In this document: in pieces, positions 12,601-24,960 of the stretch
How the letters are laid out: the number at the start of each line of letters is the position of its first letter
How positions within the stretch are numbered: the stretch's first letter is position 1
Origin: Akebia trifoliata
Taxonomy: Eukaryota > Streptophyta > Magnoliopsida > Ranunculales > Lardizabalaceae
Length of the DNA stretch: 64,000 bases
NCBI GenBank assembly: GCA_017979445.1
Contig: CM030718.1
Span: 27,523,021-27,587,020 of the forward strand
Direction of reading: 5' to 3'
Notes under the pieces: generated by a model
The model's database searches: none
What the model saw: only the letters and a program-made list of their open reading frames with translations
What the model was told of the DNA's origin: nothing
Position numbers and translations under genes: made by a program

Positions 12601-15600
12601 ATAGTTCATCGCAAGCAATCGATTCTGCAAGAAAGAAAAGTTGCAACTTACAATATTGACTTCGTGTAACTAGCTCAGAAGAGGGTGTAATAAGCATAAA
12701 TCAGAAGAAATTTAAACAGGCCCTTAATATACATGAATATCAATCCCTTTACTACTTGGTGGAAGTATAATAAAATAAAAGTAATGTGTATATTGCAGAA
12801 CAAAGCAGTGCATAATATGCACTACTGTCAGGAAATAAAATTCAAAATCTCATTAAGATGATGTTAAGTTTTAACTATCATCAACTCTCAGGGGAATAAA
12901 AAATGGGCACAAGGGCTGACACATAGAGGAGTTGTGGCTTTCCAATAACATATTATATTACCCATGCCTTTACTAGAGTAGTGGTTGGAATCTTGGATTT
13001 CTTCCAATTTGGAAAAGTTTCTACCAACAAAAATAATCTATTAGTATTCACTCTTACGTCTGCAACTTAAGTCAGAAGAGTTCTTGTGAAAGGGGAGATG
13101 ATCTATGGTCTTTTCTTTATTCCCTTAACATGTGAAACCCTGAAGTTGGTTATTGTCAAAATCACGATCAGGAATTGGGAAACCAGCTTGGTGATTCTTC
13201 AGGAGACAAAAATTGATCAAATGGATTAAATATCATCAAGCATATGTGGGGTGTTAAGAACATTGACTGGTAAGACTTTCCTGCTTTAGGATCTTCTAGG
13301 TGATCGTACTGATGTAGGACAAAAAGTTTATAGTAGTCAGTAGTTTTTTCTGTGCTTCATTGTTTTTGTTTTTAGTTTTTTTTGTGTTGTGAATGGTAGG
13401 TAGTCAGTAGTTGGTAAGGGCATATTCTGTCTCTTCCCAGTGTAGGTGTGTAAGTAAACAATATTCGTTGGTGTGCACAGATGTGCATGGGCCAATGGTC
13501 ATGAACTATAACAATCAATTCTGGGGGAAGATGGGTGATGTAGTGGATTTCAGAAATTTCCCTTAGTGCATAAGGGATGATACTAATGTCATCAGATTCC
13601 CCTGCGAAAAGAAAGGTGAAAGTAGGGTTACGAATAATAGAAATGCAATTTTTTTTGTTGGGGGGGGGTGGGGGGGGGGGGAGAGGGCTGATTTTGGGTA
13701 GCATATATATTTCGATCAACAATCAAGGAGATCTCATTATGAGAAGATAGGATAGGTTCTTGATTAATGGGGAGTGGGAGGGTCTTTTCCTAGGTGTTCA
13801 CAGATTGCTAAGCCTAGACCTACCTCATATCACATCCCTTTGATTTTGGATTGTGGGATTTCGAATATGCACCCATCCCATTTTTTGCTATTGTCATAAG
13901 TGGATCCAGGCCCAAAATTTTAAAGAAAATGCTAAGGAATGGTGAAACTCTTTTTCCTTCAATAGGAGGGCTGATCATGTTTTCCAAATGAAGCTTACAT
14001 TTCTTGTGCAAAAAATAAAAAAAATCAACCAATGAATAGGGAGATAAGAATGAAGACCTCTAATGATGTCATGTCCTAAATACAAAGAAGAAAGGAAAAT
14101 AACAGAGAGCAAACAAAGAAAATGGACAACTCGTCCCTATTCACAGATTCCCACCTGAAAATAAAATCCTAATAGAAAAGCCCATAAATTCCCTTTTTTC
14201 AACAAAAAAAAATTATCCAAAATTGCTGATGATGACTTCCTTGAACTTGAGTTCCATTCCATAAAAAAATTACATGTTTCTCTCCTTCCATATGCCCCCA
14301 ACAAATTGGAGAGAAGTAGAATCCACAGAATTCTCTTACACGATCTGAAGAACAAAGAATCTAACTTTGGAAGAGAAGGAAAAACTGATTTGGGAAACCC
14401 AGTCAATACACAAATTATGGATCAAATGAGACCAAATGACTAGCAAAACTACAATGGATAAGAATATGATCAACACAATCACAACTAGCTTTGCATACGG
14501 AACAAAAAATTCAAAAAAGAGAATACCCCAAGAGAGGGGTTGTCAGATGAAATTTCCAGGAATGATATAAAAGAAGAGCATGACGTTTTACCAACCTAGG
14601 GAAAAAACAGGAGTCAATCTCAAAATAAAATACAACCCTAGATGGTAGAGATGGAGGAAATCAATTGGAAGTAGAAATAAAAGGTTAGATGTATGAAGGA
14701 TGGGGACACCAATACCGATTTCATTCACTTGCAAATGCTCACAAAAGAACCGAAAATAGTTCTCAGGGCTTAAAGTACATGGTGTGTCTGTGGAGGAAGA
14801 AAAGGATGACATATGTTGTTGAGTTTAACTCTATTTGTACTCTGAGCCAGAACGATTTAAACCTTGTTAGACAGTATTTCTTTTGACATCATTTCTACGG
14901 AGACATGTCATTGGACCGAAAGGCACTTGGAAGAGGAGGAAAACTTGACTTCAATAAAGGAGTTAAATTGTGATAAAAGTCTCAGACTTGATTTCTTTTC
15001 CCTTCACTTTTTGAAGAGTAGTAGGTGTTCAAGGAGGATTTTAGTGCAGAATTTCAGGAAGAAGCTTGTCTAATATGGGTAGGCTTGGATAATGTGATGG
15101 ATATTGAATATGTATGAAATAACTATAGAATAGAATACATGTATTTATTGTTGTAATTACTACAAAGAAATTTTCAACTAGAGGGTAGAACTCATAATGT
15201 ATACTTAATGTTGAACTGCTAATCTAAACCTTGCAATAGGGAAAGTGAAAAACAAATAAAATATGCACTCTACTCCCTGGAGTGTTGGAGTCCAAGTGCG
15301 CCTGACACCCAGCTACAGCACCCTTTTAAAGAGTCTATGCAACATAAGCTACATAATGAATTGCTTACAGGTAGTACTAATACACATTTGCGTAAAATAA
15401 GTGAGGTAATATCATATGACCAGAACATATACTAGAAATGCATGCAGCAGCCGTTAAAGAATATGTCAATACCTGGCCTGCATTACGAGAATCAGGATCT
15501 ATATTTAGGCATTGCTCATATGCTTCAATGGCCAGAGTTATATTGCCTACATCTCTGTAAAGAACCCCTGCAAATTTAAAAAAAAAAAAATTAAATGATT

Positions 15601-18600
15601 AACAGAGGATAACAACAACTAATCAATCCAGAAGCTCTAACACATTAAAACACCACCATCATCTGGATCTAATAAGCTTAAAAGTAAAGGACATTTTACA
15701 ATAAAAAGCAAGTAGAAAACAAAAACTAATCAATCCAGAAGCTCTGACACACTAAAACACCATCATCTGTATCTAATAATCTTAAAAGAACAGTTATCAA
15801 CCAGATAGACTACCTAAGTTATTGTATGCTTCTGCATATGCAGGATTCGCAACAATGGCTTTTTCAATCATGCTTGCCGCAATATCCATTTTACCCTGCA
15901 AAGATAAAGAAAATAGTTGGCAAATTTAAAATTTAAATAATTTCAAATGCATATGGACTGGTAAATAAATAATAAATAATGAACCTGGACAGTGTAAACA
16001 ACCCCCAGATTGTTTAGTGACTGTGAGAAGTTTGGTTTGATCGATAAAGCCAGCTGCAAAAATAGAAAGAAAAAAAATGTCATTTCCAGGTACTCTAAGA
16101 ACAAAAACTAGAGCTATTGTCCAAGTAATGAACAAATCACGTGCCATTATAACAGAGAGTAAACAAGTATTAATCCAACATCATGTTCATTGAAACTTAC
16201 CTGATAACACTCTACAGCTTTGTCAAGGTTGTCTTTGTCTTTGAATATTACTCCTAAATTGTTGCATGCCTCCGCGCAATGGGGATTGAAGTGCAACGCA
16301 AGCTCGTAAAACACAATTGCCTTCACAGACAGAATTTTTTTTTTCACAAAAATAACTTTAGCCAGGTATTAGTTAGAAAACATAAAATTACTAGGCCCCA
16401 CTTCATAAAATCTTTTAAATATACACAAATACAAACATGCTAACATTTTCCAACAATCGGTTTCTTATGAGAGAGACAAAGAGATGCATTCAAGCACATA
16501 CACACACATGCAATCATTTTGCATAGCACTCACCATATCAAACTTCAGTAGTTCACCGTATGCAACACCAAGATTATATAAAGCGTCGGCATAACGCCAG
16601 TTGTAATACAATGCTTTCTTGTAGTATGTTATACCTTGGTTGATGTCTCCCTCCAATTTCACCTGAAAAGACAGATTGCACTTAAGCAAACTCAGAAGCA
16701 GAAGAGTTGACAGGACAGTATATAGAAAGGAAATCATCAAGGCATAGAAGTGATCTCTAAATCTTGGCCAAGTCTCATAGAAAGATGAGCTGGTAGACAC
16801 TAATAACTTGCTGAGATGATATATCTAACATGATTAGAGAAAATGACAAAAGCATGCTCGCTAACCTAGATATCCAATCCAAAATTTCCTGACATCTGGA
16901 TTCCCACTAAAGGGGTATTTGAAGGCATTTGTCTTAGCCATGCCATAAAAATGACTAATAATGCTCTCCCACTTTTCAGAATGGACATAGAGATCACAAT
17001 GCAAGATGGAAATTAAACCAACAATCACAGGTTGTAAGGCAATTTTGTAATCATTTAGATTACCGTTTGTTAGGTTGTCCTACATAAGACCAACAACAGA
17101 GAAATATAGTAAACCAAAAAACTAGTAAGCGTGCTCTTAATCAAAACCAACTTACCTCATTTGTAGAAATACCTCAACTTCAAAGAAGCTAATTCACACC
17201 CAAATCTCTCAAACACTTACCATTTCCTTAGATCTTTTTAACCATTTATATTTTTCAAACTTTTCCTTGCTTCTAGTTTGTTTCTAAGTTTTCAGACAGA
17301 ATCTTTTTCTAATGAATTTTTAACTCTGTCACTCCACCACCAAACTTCTTTTGGAGAGTGGTTTTCCCTTTAGATTCCCCAAGAATTCTCTTGCCACTTT
17401 TTCAATATAGCTGGACATTTCATCCCACATAGTCATATTTTATTTCCAAATGTTGGCTTCCTCCATCAAATTTTCATCAAGAGACTATGTTTTCTCTTTT
17501 TAACTTCATCATCTAATTTTTGGAAACATTTTATCTTCAGTCCTTCTCTTCCAACTTTTAATGCAGATATTCATAGTCACTGACCTAGGTCGTGCACTTA
17601 AGATCTCACATTGGATAACTCTATGATCTTTGCAAGTTGAACCTTTAATTAGAAGAAAAAAATCTATTTGACTTCTATCTATTTCACTTGTAAAAGCCAT
17701 TACATGTTCACCCCTCTTTTTAAAAATGTGTTTGCTAATATTAGATCACATGTCTTGGTGAACTCAAGGAATGTAACCCATCTCATTTCTTTGTCCAAAA
17801 CAGTATCCTCCATCCACCCTTTATCCTCATTATTTTCCTCTCCATCAAGGATTGCTAGCAATATCCATCTTTTCCTGTATTCTCTCATAATGTTCTCATC
17901 TAGTCCTACTTGGGGTGCACAAGTGCTACTACTGTTGAATAGAAGTGCCAATTTAGCTTAGTTGGTAAGACGTGTGGAGAGTTGTTCCTATATTCTAGGT
18001 TCAAATCCCGTTGAACCCAACTTCACCATACAAACTGGTAACCCTTTACCTATAAAATAATAAGAATAAGAATGTTTAACAATATTCTCTCCTAAAACTA
18101 GTTCAATTGATAAAAAGTCATTATTTACCCTCAAAACACTTGCAACATAATCTATTAATCTTTCTCTACTACCATAAAATACCCCGTTTCTAGCAATTTC
18201 ATTTCCTTTAAATAAAACAATAAAAACATTAAATAAGGTTAATGGAACTGAAAGTGACCTTTGTTCCTAAGTCTGTCAAGGCTATTGCCATGTTATTCTT
18301 TGCAATCTCAAAGTTCGGAGACACGGCCAAACACCTGAGCACCTCCCACATAATAAATCAGAGATAAAAATTTAAAATATGTACCAAAATACAAGATAGG
18401 TCTATAATCCCAGAAAGTGTACCCAAGCACACAACTAACTAGCACGTTACCTCTCATAGCAACCAATAGCTGATTCCAAGTCCCCACGGTTTTTATAAAT
18501 GACACCCATGTTACAATATGCTTCAGCGTACATGGGCCTTTGTGATGCTGCCTTTTCATAGCAAGTAAGAGCCGTATCATATTGCATCATCTCAGAATAT

Positions 18601-20508
18601 ACCACCCCAAGGTTATAATATGCAGGCTGGAAATACAAGCTCAATATATCAAGAAAAAAAAAAAAATTTATACACGAAATAAGTGTCAGAATAAATGTAA
18701 TCCATGTCTAGAGAACGGGAATGCTATGGGTTGTGAGGTTACAGCATAATGAGGGTCGATTTTAAGAGCTTCGAAATACTTCTGGATTCCTTCCTGAGTG
18801 CTGCCGGCAAGCTTTAGGCTGGTGCCAATATCTGTCAAGACAATTGCAAGGCACTCCGCAGCTGGTTTGTATGTAGGGTCAGCACTTAAGGCCTTCTTAT
18901 ATGACTGGAGAAGGTAAAACAAAATGATCAGTGTTACATTCCACTGTTAACCAATGCAAAATCAGTTATTTATATACCCTTAATCAAAGCACAATCATGA
19001 TGAGGGGATGGGAATAAAAGGATCATAACAAAGTAACAAGATAGAAATAACAATCTGCCAACGTAGTTTAGATGAAGCTCGAGCCCGTTCAGAAGCTTTT
19101 TATTTTGATTTTCTTTAAAAAAGGCAAGCAGGTGAGATCGGATTTTGAACCCAAAATGTTATTAACAAGGTTTGAACCCACAACTTCCTTTATTCAAGAA
19201 TGAACAAGAATTGCCTTTCCAAAGGTGGTTCTCACCATAGTTACAAATTTCTCTGATTTTGGGAATCACCAGTTAAATTGGCGGGTTGAAATAATTCGCG
19301 ATTAATTGATTAATCACCAAATATGGTAACATTTTTACCCTTCACCATCAAAATGTTAGTTTCTTCAGCATTCAAATCTCTAGAACAACATTGGATTTTT
19401 TGAGGATGAAGATGATGCATTTTGGTAAGAAAACCAAAAACATAATTTGTATACTAATCGTCAAATATCGTAATAGTTTTATCCTTCACCCCCAAAGTTT
19501 TATTTTCTTCGACATTCAAATCTCAAGAACAACATTGGGGTTTTAAGGAGGATGACGGGTATTGGTAACAAACCCAAAAATATAATTCATAGAGTCCACA
19601 AAATTTTCCTGAATTTTTTCATGACAACTTCCTGAATATACTAGAATAGAATCCCCCACCAAATAATTACTGAATCCAAAGTTGGCTACAATGGTTCTCA
19701 CTATCGTCGTTTTCAATTAAACAAAATCACAATTCACAACATAGTACCATCATTTCAAGTATACCAATTAGCACATTAGGTGGGCATAGTAGAATACCTC
19801 TGCAGCCTCTAACATTATCAATTAGACAAAATCTTATTTTCTTTAGCGTTTAAATCTCAAGAACAACATTGGGTTTTTAAGGAGGATGAAGATGATGTGT
19901 TCTGGTAAGAAACCCAAAAAAACATAATCCGTATACTCCACAAAATATTCCTTCTGTTTTTTTACCACGAAACTTTACCAAATTATTGGAAACGAATCCC
20001 CCACCAAATAATTACTGAATCCGAACTTGGTTACAATGGTCCTCATTAACGTCATTTTCAATTAAACAAAATCACAATTCACAACATAATACCCTCATTT
20101 TCAATTATACTAATAAGCACATTAAAGTGGTCATACCTCGGCGGCCTCTAACAGATGACCTTCATCTTTATATGTAATACCACAATGTGTGAGAGCACAA
20201 GCATTCTGTGGGTCCAATCTAATGGCTTCTGAGAAACTCTCGAGAGCAGGTCGGCTCATATTCTGCATTTGGAGGCAAATTCCTTTCCCAATATGTGCTT
20301 CAACATTTCCACTATCTTTCTCCAATATAGTCTCATACAAAGCAAGAGCATCAACAAATTTGTTTCTAGACCTAAGAATGTTGGCGTAAGAGAGAGGATC
20401 CTTCCCTTCAAACTTCTTCCCTAAAGGAGAGACGTACACAGGAGAAGCACTAGCACCATCTGATGGAGGTACTTCTTTCAGGGACCCATTCGACTCCGTC
20501 CACGCCAT
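2623..20508 (-). CDS. SPY: SPINDLY, protein O-fucosyltransferase (TPR + GT41 domain), complete
   Basis: Seventeen coding exons, in gene order: 20508-20137, 18904-18743, 18626-18451, 18334-18259, 16662-16534, 16320-16201, 16053-15985, 15895-15814, 15567-15473, 12624-12560, 11304-11106, 10808-10614, 8708-8614, 8493-8358, 8224-8007, 6447-6320, 2996-2623. All introns are GT-AG and all phases join, giving 896 aa (Arabidopsis SPY is about 914). Residues ~40-425 are tandem TPR repeats (YNLGVVYSEMMQYD, CNMGVIYKNRGDLE). From ~428 comes the GT41 catalytic region, with DPERPLVVGYVSPDYFTHSV, GHTANNKLG, FGSFNNLAK and TTTTCESLYMGVPCV. Lys657 in NNLAK aligns, by my reading, with the lysine needed for activity in Arabidopsis (K665). 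SPY attaches O-fucose to nuclear and cytosolic proteins such as DELLAs and restrains gibberellin signalling. The start MAWTE matches eudicot homologues. No frameshift or internal stop was found. Intron 16 is 3.3 kb; the long introns hold LINE and SINE debris. Confidence 0.95.
4080..5990 (+). mobile_element. Degenerate L1-type LINE fragment, antisense in SPY intron 16
   Basis: Broken frames on the + strand resemble the C-terminal part of plant L1 polyproteins. Near 4200-4370 the translation reads HLLSMFTNPKCDQYSDRLKN, then RFFLWKDLVEEKTYLVV, like the stretch after the reverse-transcriptase core. Near 5440-5480 it reads LAFFVWTKHV and near 5540-5600 RNGKSVLHLLHHYLQFD, which match the zinc-binding (zf-RVT) region. 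Near 5720-5790 comes LMFSFTFCSKERNNCKYSGK. Stops and frameshifts interrupt it throughout. It runs opposite to SPY. The boundaries are approximate. Confidence 0.65.
6662..6693. repeat. (AT)n microsatellite in SPY intron 15
   Basis: About 32 bp of uninterrupted TA/AT dinucleotide within an intron. Confidence 0.9.
9960..10240 (-). mobile_element. LINE 3'-region relic in SPY intron 12
   Basis: Read on the minus strand, one frame gives WGLWSKRSWRIFNTLE, resembling the WxIWKERNxRIF signature near the end of plant L1 ORF2. The nucleotide sequence is recognisably related to the segment at 14120-14400, sharing for example GATTCCACCT and CCCCAACAAA. It is in the same orientation as SPY and is heavily decayed. 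Confidence 0.45.
11615..11790 (-). mobile_element. Possible LINE 3' tail in SPY intron 10
   Basis: On the minus strand this reads as a pyrimidine-rich stretch that ends in an AATAAATTTTTG-type tail, typical of plant L1 3' ends. No protein signature remains, so the call is weak. Confidence 0.25.
13661..13682. repeat. G-run (poly-G) in SPY intron 9
   Basis: Two blocks of about 8 and 13 G residues are separated by one T; the SPY sense strand is therefore C-rich here. It could form G-quadruplex-like structure on the non-template side, but it may equally be a simple repeat with uncertain length in the assembly. Confidence 0.7.
14120..14400 (-). mobile_element. LINE 3'-region relic in SPY intron 9
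   Basis: This is a diverged relative of the 9960-10240 segment on the same (minus) strand. The minus translation includes GAYGRRETCNFFMEW in one frame and WGHMEGEKHVIFLWN in another, both echoes of the WxIWxERNxRIF region. Stops and frameshifts are present. Confidence 0.4.
17140..17951 (-). mobile_element. LINE endonuclease-domain relic in SPY intron 4
   Basis: On the minus strand, 17951-17700 reads SSTCAPQVGLDENIMREYRK, then EMRWVTFLEFTKTCDLILAN. Then 17700-17509 reads TSEIDRSQIDFFLLIKGSTC. These match the YAPQVGLDE, LLDFARxxxLxxxN and SQIDFLLxRK signatures of the endonuclease domain of plant LINEs (craniofacial development protein 2-like annotations). Around 17240-17280 it reads KEKFEKYKWLKRSKEMV, the linker helix that follows. 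Frameshifts separate the pieces. It lies in the same orientation as SPY. Confidence 0.7.
17950..18075 (+). mobile_element. tRNA-derived SINE-like element in SPY intron 4
   Basis: A pol III box A (TAGCTTAGTTGGTAAGA) and box B (GGTTCAAATCCCG) are spaced about as in a tRNA. The acceptor and T stems do not pair, so this is not a working tRNA. It is followed by an unrelated body and an A-rich AATAATAAGAATAAGAAT tail, the layout of a plant SINE. It abuts the LINE endonuclease relic. Confidence 0.55.
19222..20155. repeat. Tandem repeats in SPY intron 1, including a copied exon-1 donor
   Basis: Three partial copies of a dispersed repeat recognisable by TCAAATCTCAAGAACAACAT lie near 19360, 19515 and 19850. 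The last two belong to a ~335-bp tandem duplication: 19505-19822 against 19845-20155. The duplicated unit reaches into the last ~25 nt of exon 1, so a second GAG|GT donor-like site is present at 19798/19797. Relatives of the same repeat occur outside the gene at about 33180-33500 and 43640-43960. Its ends (ACCATAGTTACAAA-like) suggest a MITE origin. Confidence 0.75.
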
Positions 20509-21023
20509 TAAATTGAAACTTTTTTCCTGAACAAGAGCTCCAAATTGCCGAATTTGTACTATAAACAGTATAGAGAGATTCAAAAATAAAAATCTAATAA
20601 GAAAAAAATAATACCTAAAGATCTTAAGCTGAAACCCTAAACATGCCCTAATAATCACAAAGCTTCTGTTTCTACTACTTCTTATTCTTCGATTGTAATT
20701 CTATTGATCAATCAAACAGGCATTTCTTTTGCAGAAATCTCTACAAGAATAAATGAACTACTGACAAACAATCTTCGCAAACCGATTAAACTACAACAGA
20801 GTAATCAAAACCTAAAAAACAAGAAAGAAAGAAAAAAAAAGACTGAAAACTAGGGTTTGAAGAAGAGAACAGAAACACGTAAAGATGCAAGAAGACATAA
20901 ATTAGGGATTCGAAGCTTACATTAGACGAAGGAGAAGAGTTGAGACAGCGAGGGCACAGAGAAGCTTGAGTGAGAGTTGCAGAGAGTGGTGTAGGATAAG
21001 GTGATGGGCGGGTGTAGGTTAAG

Positions 21024-21055
<32 letters not shown>

Positions 21056-21060
21056 TCCCG
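20509..21060 (-). promoter_or_regulatory. SPY 5' leader with a leader intron and a pyrimidine (TC)n tract
   Basis: A leader exon ends at 20921 (AAT before GTAAGC), an intron spans 20527-20920, and the next exon resumes after TTCAG at 20526, 18 nt before the ATG. The leader carries a (TC)n tract on the sense strand (21027-21054), common in plant 5' UTRs. The transcription start was not located. The spliced leader stays open in frame with the SPY start (see findings). Confidence 0.6.
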
Positions 21061-21424
21061 CGTTTTGAGGAAGATTTAGGGGTTTGCGATGATTCGAGAC
21101 TCTCACCCCTCCCTCCGACAATCTGGTGTCTCTCTCTTAGTTCCTGATGTCCGTCCGTTAACTACAACTATAATGACCAACGTTGACAAGTTGACACTGT
21201 GTTTCTTTAAAATTACGTTAGTACCCTTATGTCTACGACAATAATACTACAGTAACTAAGCTAGTTGTGAAACGATGGTGACTTTGGGCTTGTAAATGAA
21301 ACTAGTCCAATCCGAGTTGGCCACCAAAATTTAGTCAAATTGGACGGATTATGTTTGGATCCTGATTCAATTTGGTTGGACCGATTCCTATATTTATGGA
21401 AAAAATGAAAATAAATAGCAGTGC

Positions 21425-21593
21425 TGATTTTGTAATTTAACCTAACAGGCTAACTTAAAATCTCACTGCATGGCAGGTGCAAGAATCGTAGGTTTTTCCT
21501 CGGAGACATAACTGCATATGTTTTATGGAGATGTGTCTCTGTGTATCTTGAGGAAATCTACGATTCTTAGAGGGTACACATCAATTGAGTTAC
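21425..21593. mobile_element. Foldback MITE, copy 1 (family with CTACGATTCTT arms)
   Basis: Inner arms AAGAATCGTAG and CTACGATTCTT flank a short loop that itself contains inverted GATACAC/TGTGTATC-like sequence. The outer arm GTAATTTAACCTAACAGG is only partly matched at the right end. The copies at 28657-28854 and 50858-51027 are better preserved. Confidence 0.6.
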
Positions 21594-24336
21594 AAAACTA
21601 TTATACTTTCTCTTTTGTAATCCCTAAGAAAAGAAATGAGGCTCTTTGTACATGCCAAATCAATCGTGTGTTGAATCAACACATAAATTTATTGGGACTC
21701 CAAGTAGAAATATATTATATCTATTTTTTTGTAAATGGTTCTTGTAAACGTGCGTCCTTATTTGTGTTAAATACACCTTAAAAATAAGTATTTGACGGGT
21801 ATTTTTGGTATTTAAAAAAAAAACTCTTTCAAAAGATATTTTTTATAAGAAATTCAATTTTTGAAGTGCATTTATTGCACCTAAACATGTACCTTTAAGG
21901 CACATGTTAACAAACCCTTCATAAATTATCTCTATTTGCATTATATTTACTATAACAATAAGAGAAGCTGTGTTGAAGCGGGATCAACGCCACAATTTGA
22001 ATGGTCATAAATACCCCTATTTTTATATTTAAATTTAGTATAAGAAGGGTTATTTTTGTCAAAAATAAAAAATTGCAACCCATTAGTAAACAATCACCTT
22101 GCTTTAATTTTCAAAATTACAAAAAGATATTTTTTAACTATGTAATCTTCAAAATAACCTCACTCAATATTTTAAATTACAATTGAAAACTTTGGAGGCA
22201 TGTGTGTTTGCACATGACTCCTTCTAGTTATCTTATAACATGCACAAAAATCAATGGTTCAAATCAATTTTTTTACAAAACCACCAATCGATTTATCACT
22301 AACGAAACTACTACTCAACCAATACAACACGAAATCACCGTTTGGCGAGCATGGATAGGAGGAAGGTACGTAATATCCATGTCTTAGCATGAGTCATAAG
22401 TCATGATCTCATTGAACTCATAGCATTTGTTGTCATAATAAACATTGGCAAGTATGTCTCTTTCACTGAAAATCTCACATTTCATGTCAATATGATAATT
22501 TCAGAGTGGGCATTATTGTCACAATGTGAAAAAAGCTTATATTTGACAGCCCAAGCCCATCGAATTTGATCAAGTTTTTTTTTTTCATCGATTTTCTCAT
22601 TGTCGAATTTTCTTTTTCAACAGGTCAAAACTGTCAAATTAATTGAGGATTGAATAAATTCAACGGCTCCTAATCGTTGAATCTTGAGATTATTAAAAAA
22701 CCGACGGTCCAGAGCCATTGAAATTCAACTTCTAAATTTTGTGGGCCTTGGCCCATCAAATTTTCCTGCCAAATTTTGTAGTTTCCACATAGTGTGTGAA
22801 AAAGCCCATTGTGAGGAATCAATAGAGGATCAAAGATACGGAGGTTATGGGTTGAAAAAAAATCTATTAATGCTTCTTATGAAAAGCATGTATAGTAAGG
22901 ACACATAAGAAAAGGTTGGTGGAAGATCACAATGAGCAATAATTGACTATATTGGACAAATATGTCGGAGCATAATTTGACATTCGTACCTTATACATCA
23001 ACACGTGGTTGCTTCTCATTATGATGATTATCGTATAAGGGCACAAAGGTGTATTTGTTGTTGCAAGGGCAACCTAGACAACCAAACTTCTCCCTTTTGG
23101 AAGATAAATGGAACTCAATCCATGCCCGCTCTAGTCGACAAAAAGAGAAAACACTTTACTAGTCGACTTGACCAAGAAAGATCAGCGTTGTTGGACACAA
23201 TAGCCAACAAAACACCATGTGCCAACCTTCGTAGCTCCAAAATGCTCTAATCAACCCTTTCCATCATTTTCTTCTCATCCTTCTTCTCCACTTCTTCAAA
23301 ATTGTCGCAACATTCGAATGACTGTTAATTTGGTTGAGAGGGAAAGTCTGGATTACCTCACCCAGAGACATTCTAGCTCATCAATCCCACCTATTCGATA
23401 GTCAACACCAATCTAGAACCTTATCCATAGTCATTGTAGTTGTACTTACATCTATAAGGTTACCCATAATGGATTTTGAGGCACACTTCTAGGTTTATGG
23501 AGAAGTGAATGGACTTCAACTTTCTATAATAAACTACCAAAAAGGTAATAGATATGGCCTCATATTTGCAATGAGAGTTGAAAATATGTTGGGGGCATAG
23601 GTTAAAGTATGAAAGACACTAAGCTGGGATTCTTTGTGATTCAATAATGTGGAGGAACCCATAACTCATCCAACCATAGCACAGGCAAATGCTCCTAATA
23701 TGGGATAAAATATGAAAATTGTTAGAATGATTTAAACATTTACGATAAAGATTGTTAACAACACAACAATAGGGAAAAATATTAGTCTCAAACAAGGTAC
23801 ATGACGTTCCATCAAATCATGAATGGCTGAGATGGGAGGAAATCCCTAGGGATTCCTAGTAAATCTATGTTTTTCCTTCCATGATCATTTGGGATATATA
23901 TATATAGAAGGTCCCTTAGAAGAAAATTGAAAACTGAACAATTTGACAAGAAAAATCGACGGGCCAAAGCCCACAAATTTTAGAAATCGAATTCGACATC
24001 CAATGGCCGTTGAAATTTTTTATGTTCCCCAATTCAACAGCTTATAACCATCAGATTTCTCTCATCCTCCATTAATTTGTTAGTTTTGGTCGATCGAAGA
24101 AGAAAAATTGACAATGAAATATTTGACGCCTTAGTCCCAAATTTTATGAAATTCGATGGCCTTGGGCTGTCAAATATAGGCTTTTTTCAAGGCCCAGTAC
24201 TAAGACATGATCCCGTGCAAGAAATTCCACATTGCACTCTTGTGGGTCCATTGACCCATAAAATTTTGGTCCATCAACGTTTGCATCTAATTCTATGATT
24301 CATGCTGGAAAAAAAAAATCCTAACCCTCTAGACAT

Positions 24337-24425
24337 TTTGTTAAATGGGTGAATTAAATGTGAACCCATGACCGCAAAGTTACGTTGCAATATGTCAACC
24401 AATTAAACTATGGGTCTTAGCCAAA
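24337..24425 (-). mobile_element. tRNA-related SINE-like fragment (duplicated at 46664-46757)
   Basis: On the minus strand a box-A-like TAGTTTAATTGGTTGAC is followed at tRNA-like spacing by a box-B-like GGTCATGGGTTCACA. It cannot fold as a functional tRNA. The copy at about 46664-46757 arose with the segmental duplication. Confidence 0.45.
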
Positions 24426-24960
24426 AATAGACAATTTTAGATTGACTTCTTTAATTCACATTAGAAAAAAGAAAAGTAAAGAAAATGAAGTTCGTTGACC
24501 CTTCAAGCTTTAAAGACGGAAAATTTTAATAATTCCATATACAATAAAAATATAGTTCACTTCATCTTCATCAAATTGTAAGGAGTTAGAGGAGATAGTT
24601 TGTTGGTCAAGTCGTAACTCGCAACTCGCAACTCATTCCTCGTGGTTGATCATCATCATATCATGGGTTATTTCATATACTTTTTTCAAAAATAATTATA
24701 CAAATTCGAGATGTATCCAAAATTTAGGTACCTTTGTCTCCATGCGAGCAATTTTCGGACTTGGGATTAGATAATCTTCCAATTGGAGACTATATATTTT
24801 TTTTGAAAAATAATTACACAACCATGATTTAATGGTTTTAGAAGGTATATCTCAGTCAAATGATGTGTTAGAAGCCTTTCCTATTGCTTGTCTCAAGGAG
24901 CAAATTGAAGATATTCAGAATTGGTGAAATGGGGACCATTGCTTAGGTGCCATGAATCTA

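Noticed and set aside
13661..13682. G-run as a telomere-like or regulatory quadruplex
   Set aside because: It is a homopolymer with one interruption inside an intron, not a telomeric repeat; structure is only speculative.
17952..18016. Possible functional tRNA gene (good box A and box B)
   Set aside because: The acceptor and T-arm stems do not pair, and the sequence continues into a SINE-like body with an A-rich tail.
20509..20658. Upstream in-frame ATG at 20658 for SPY
   Set aside because: This stretch lies in the predicted leader intron (acceptor TTCAG at 20528/20527), and homologues start at MAWTE or equivalent.
23005..23401. Open frames (81 and 60 codons) possibly forming a gene in the 22-29 kb block
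   Set aside because: The homologous stretch at 45290-45690 has stops and indels in these frames, so the coding potential is not conserved.
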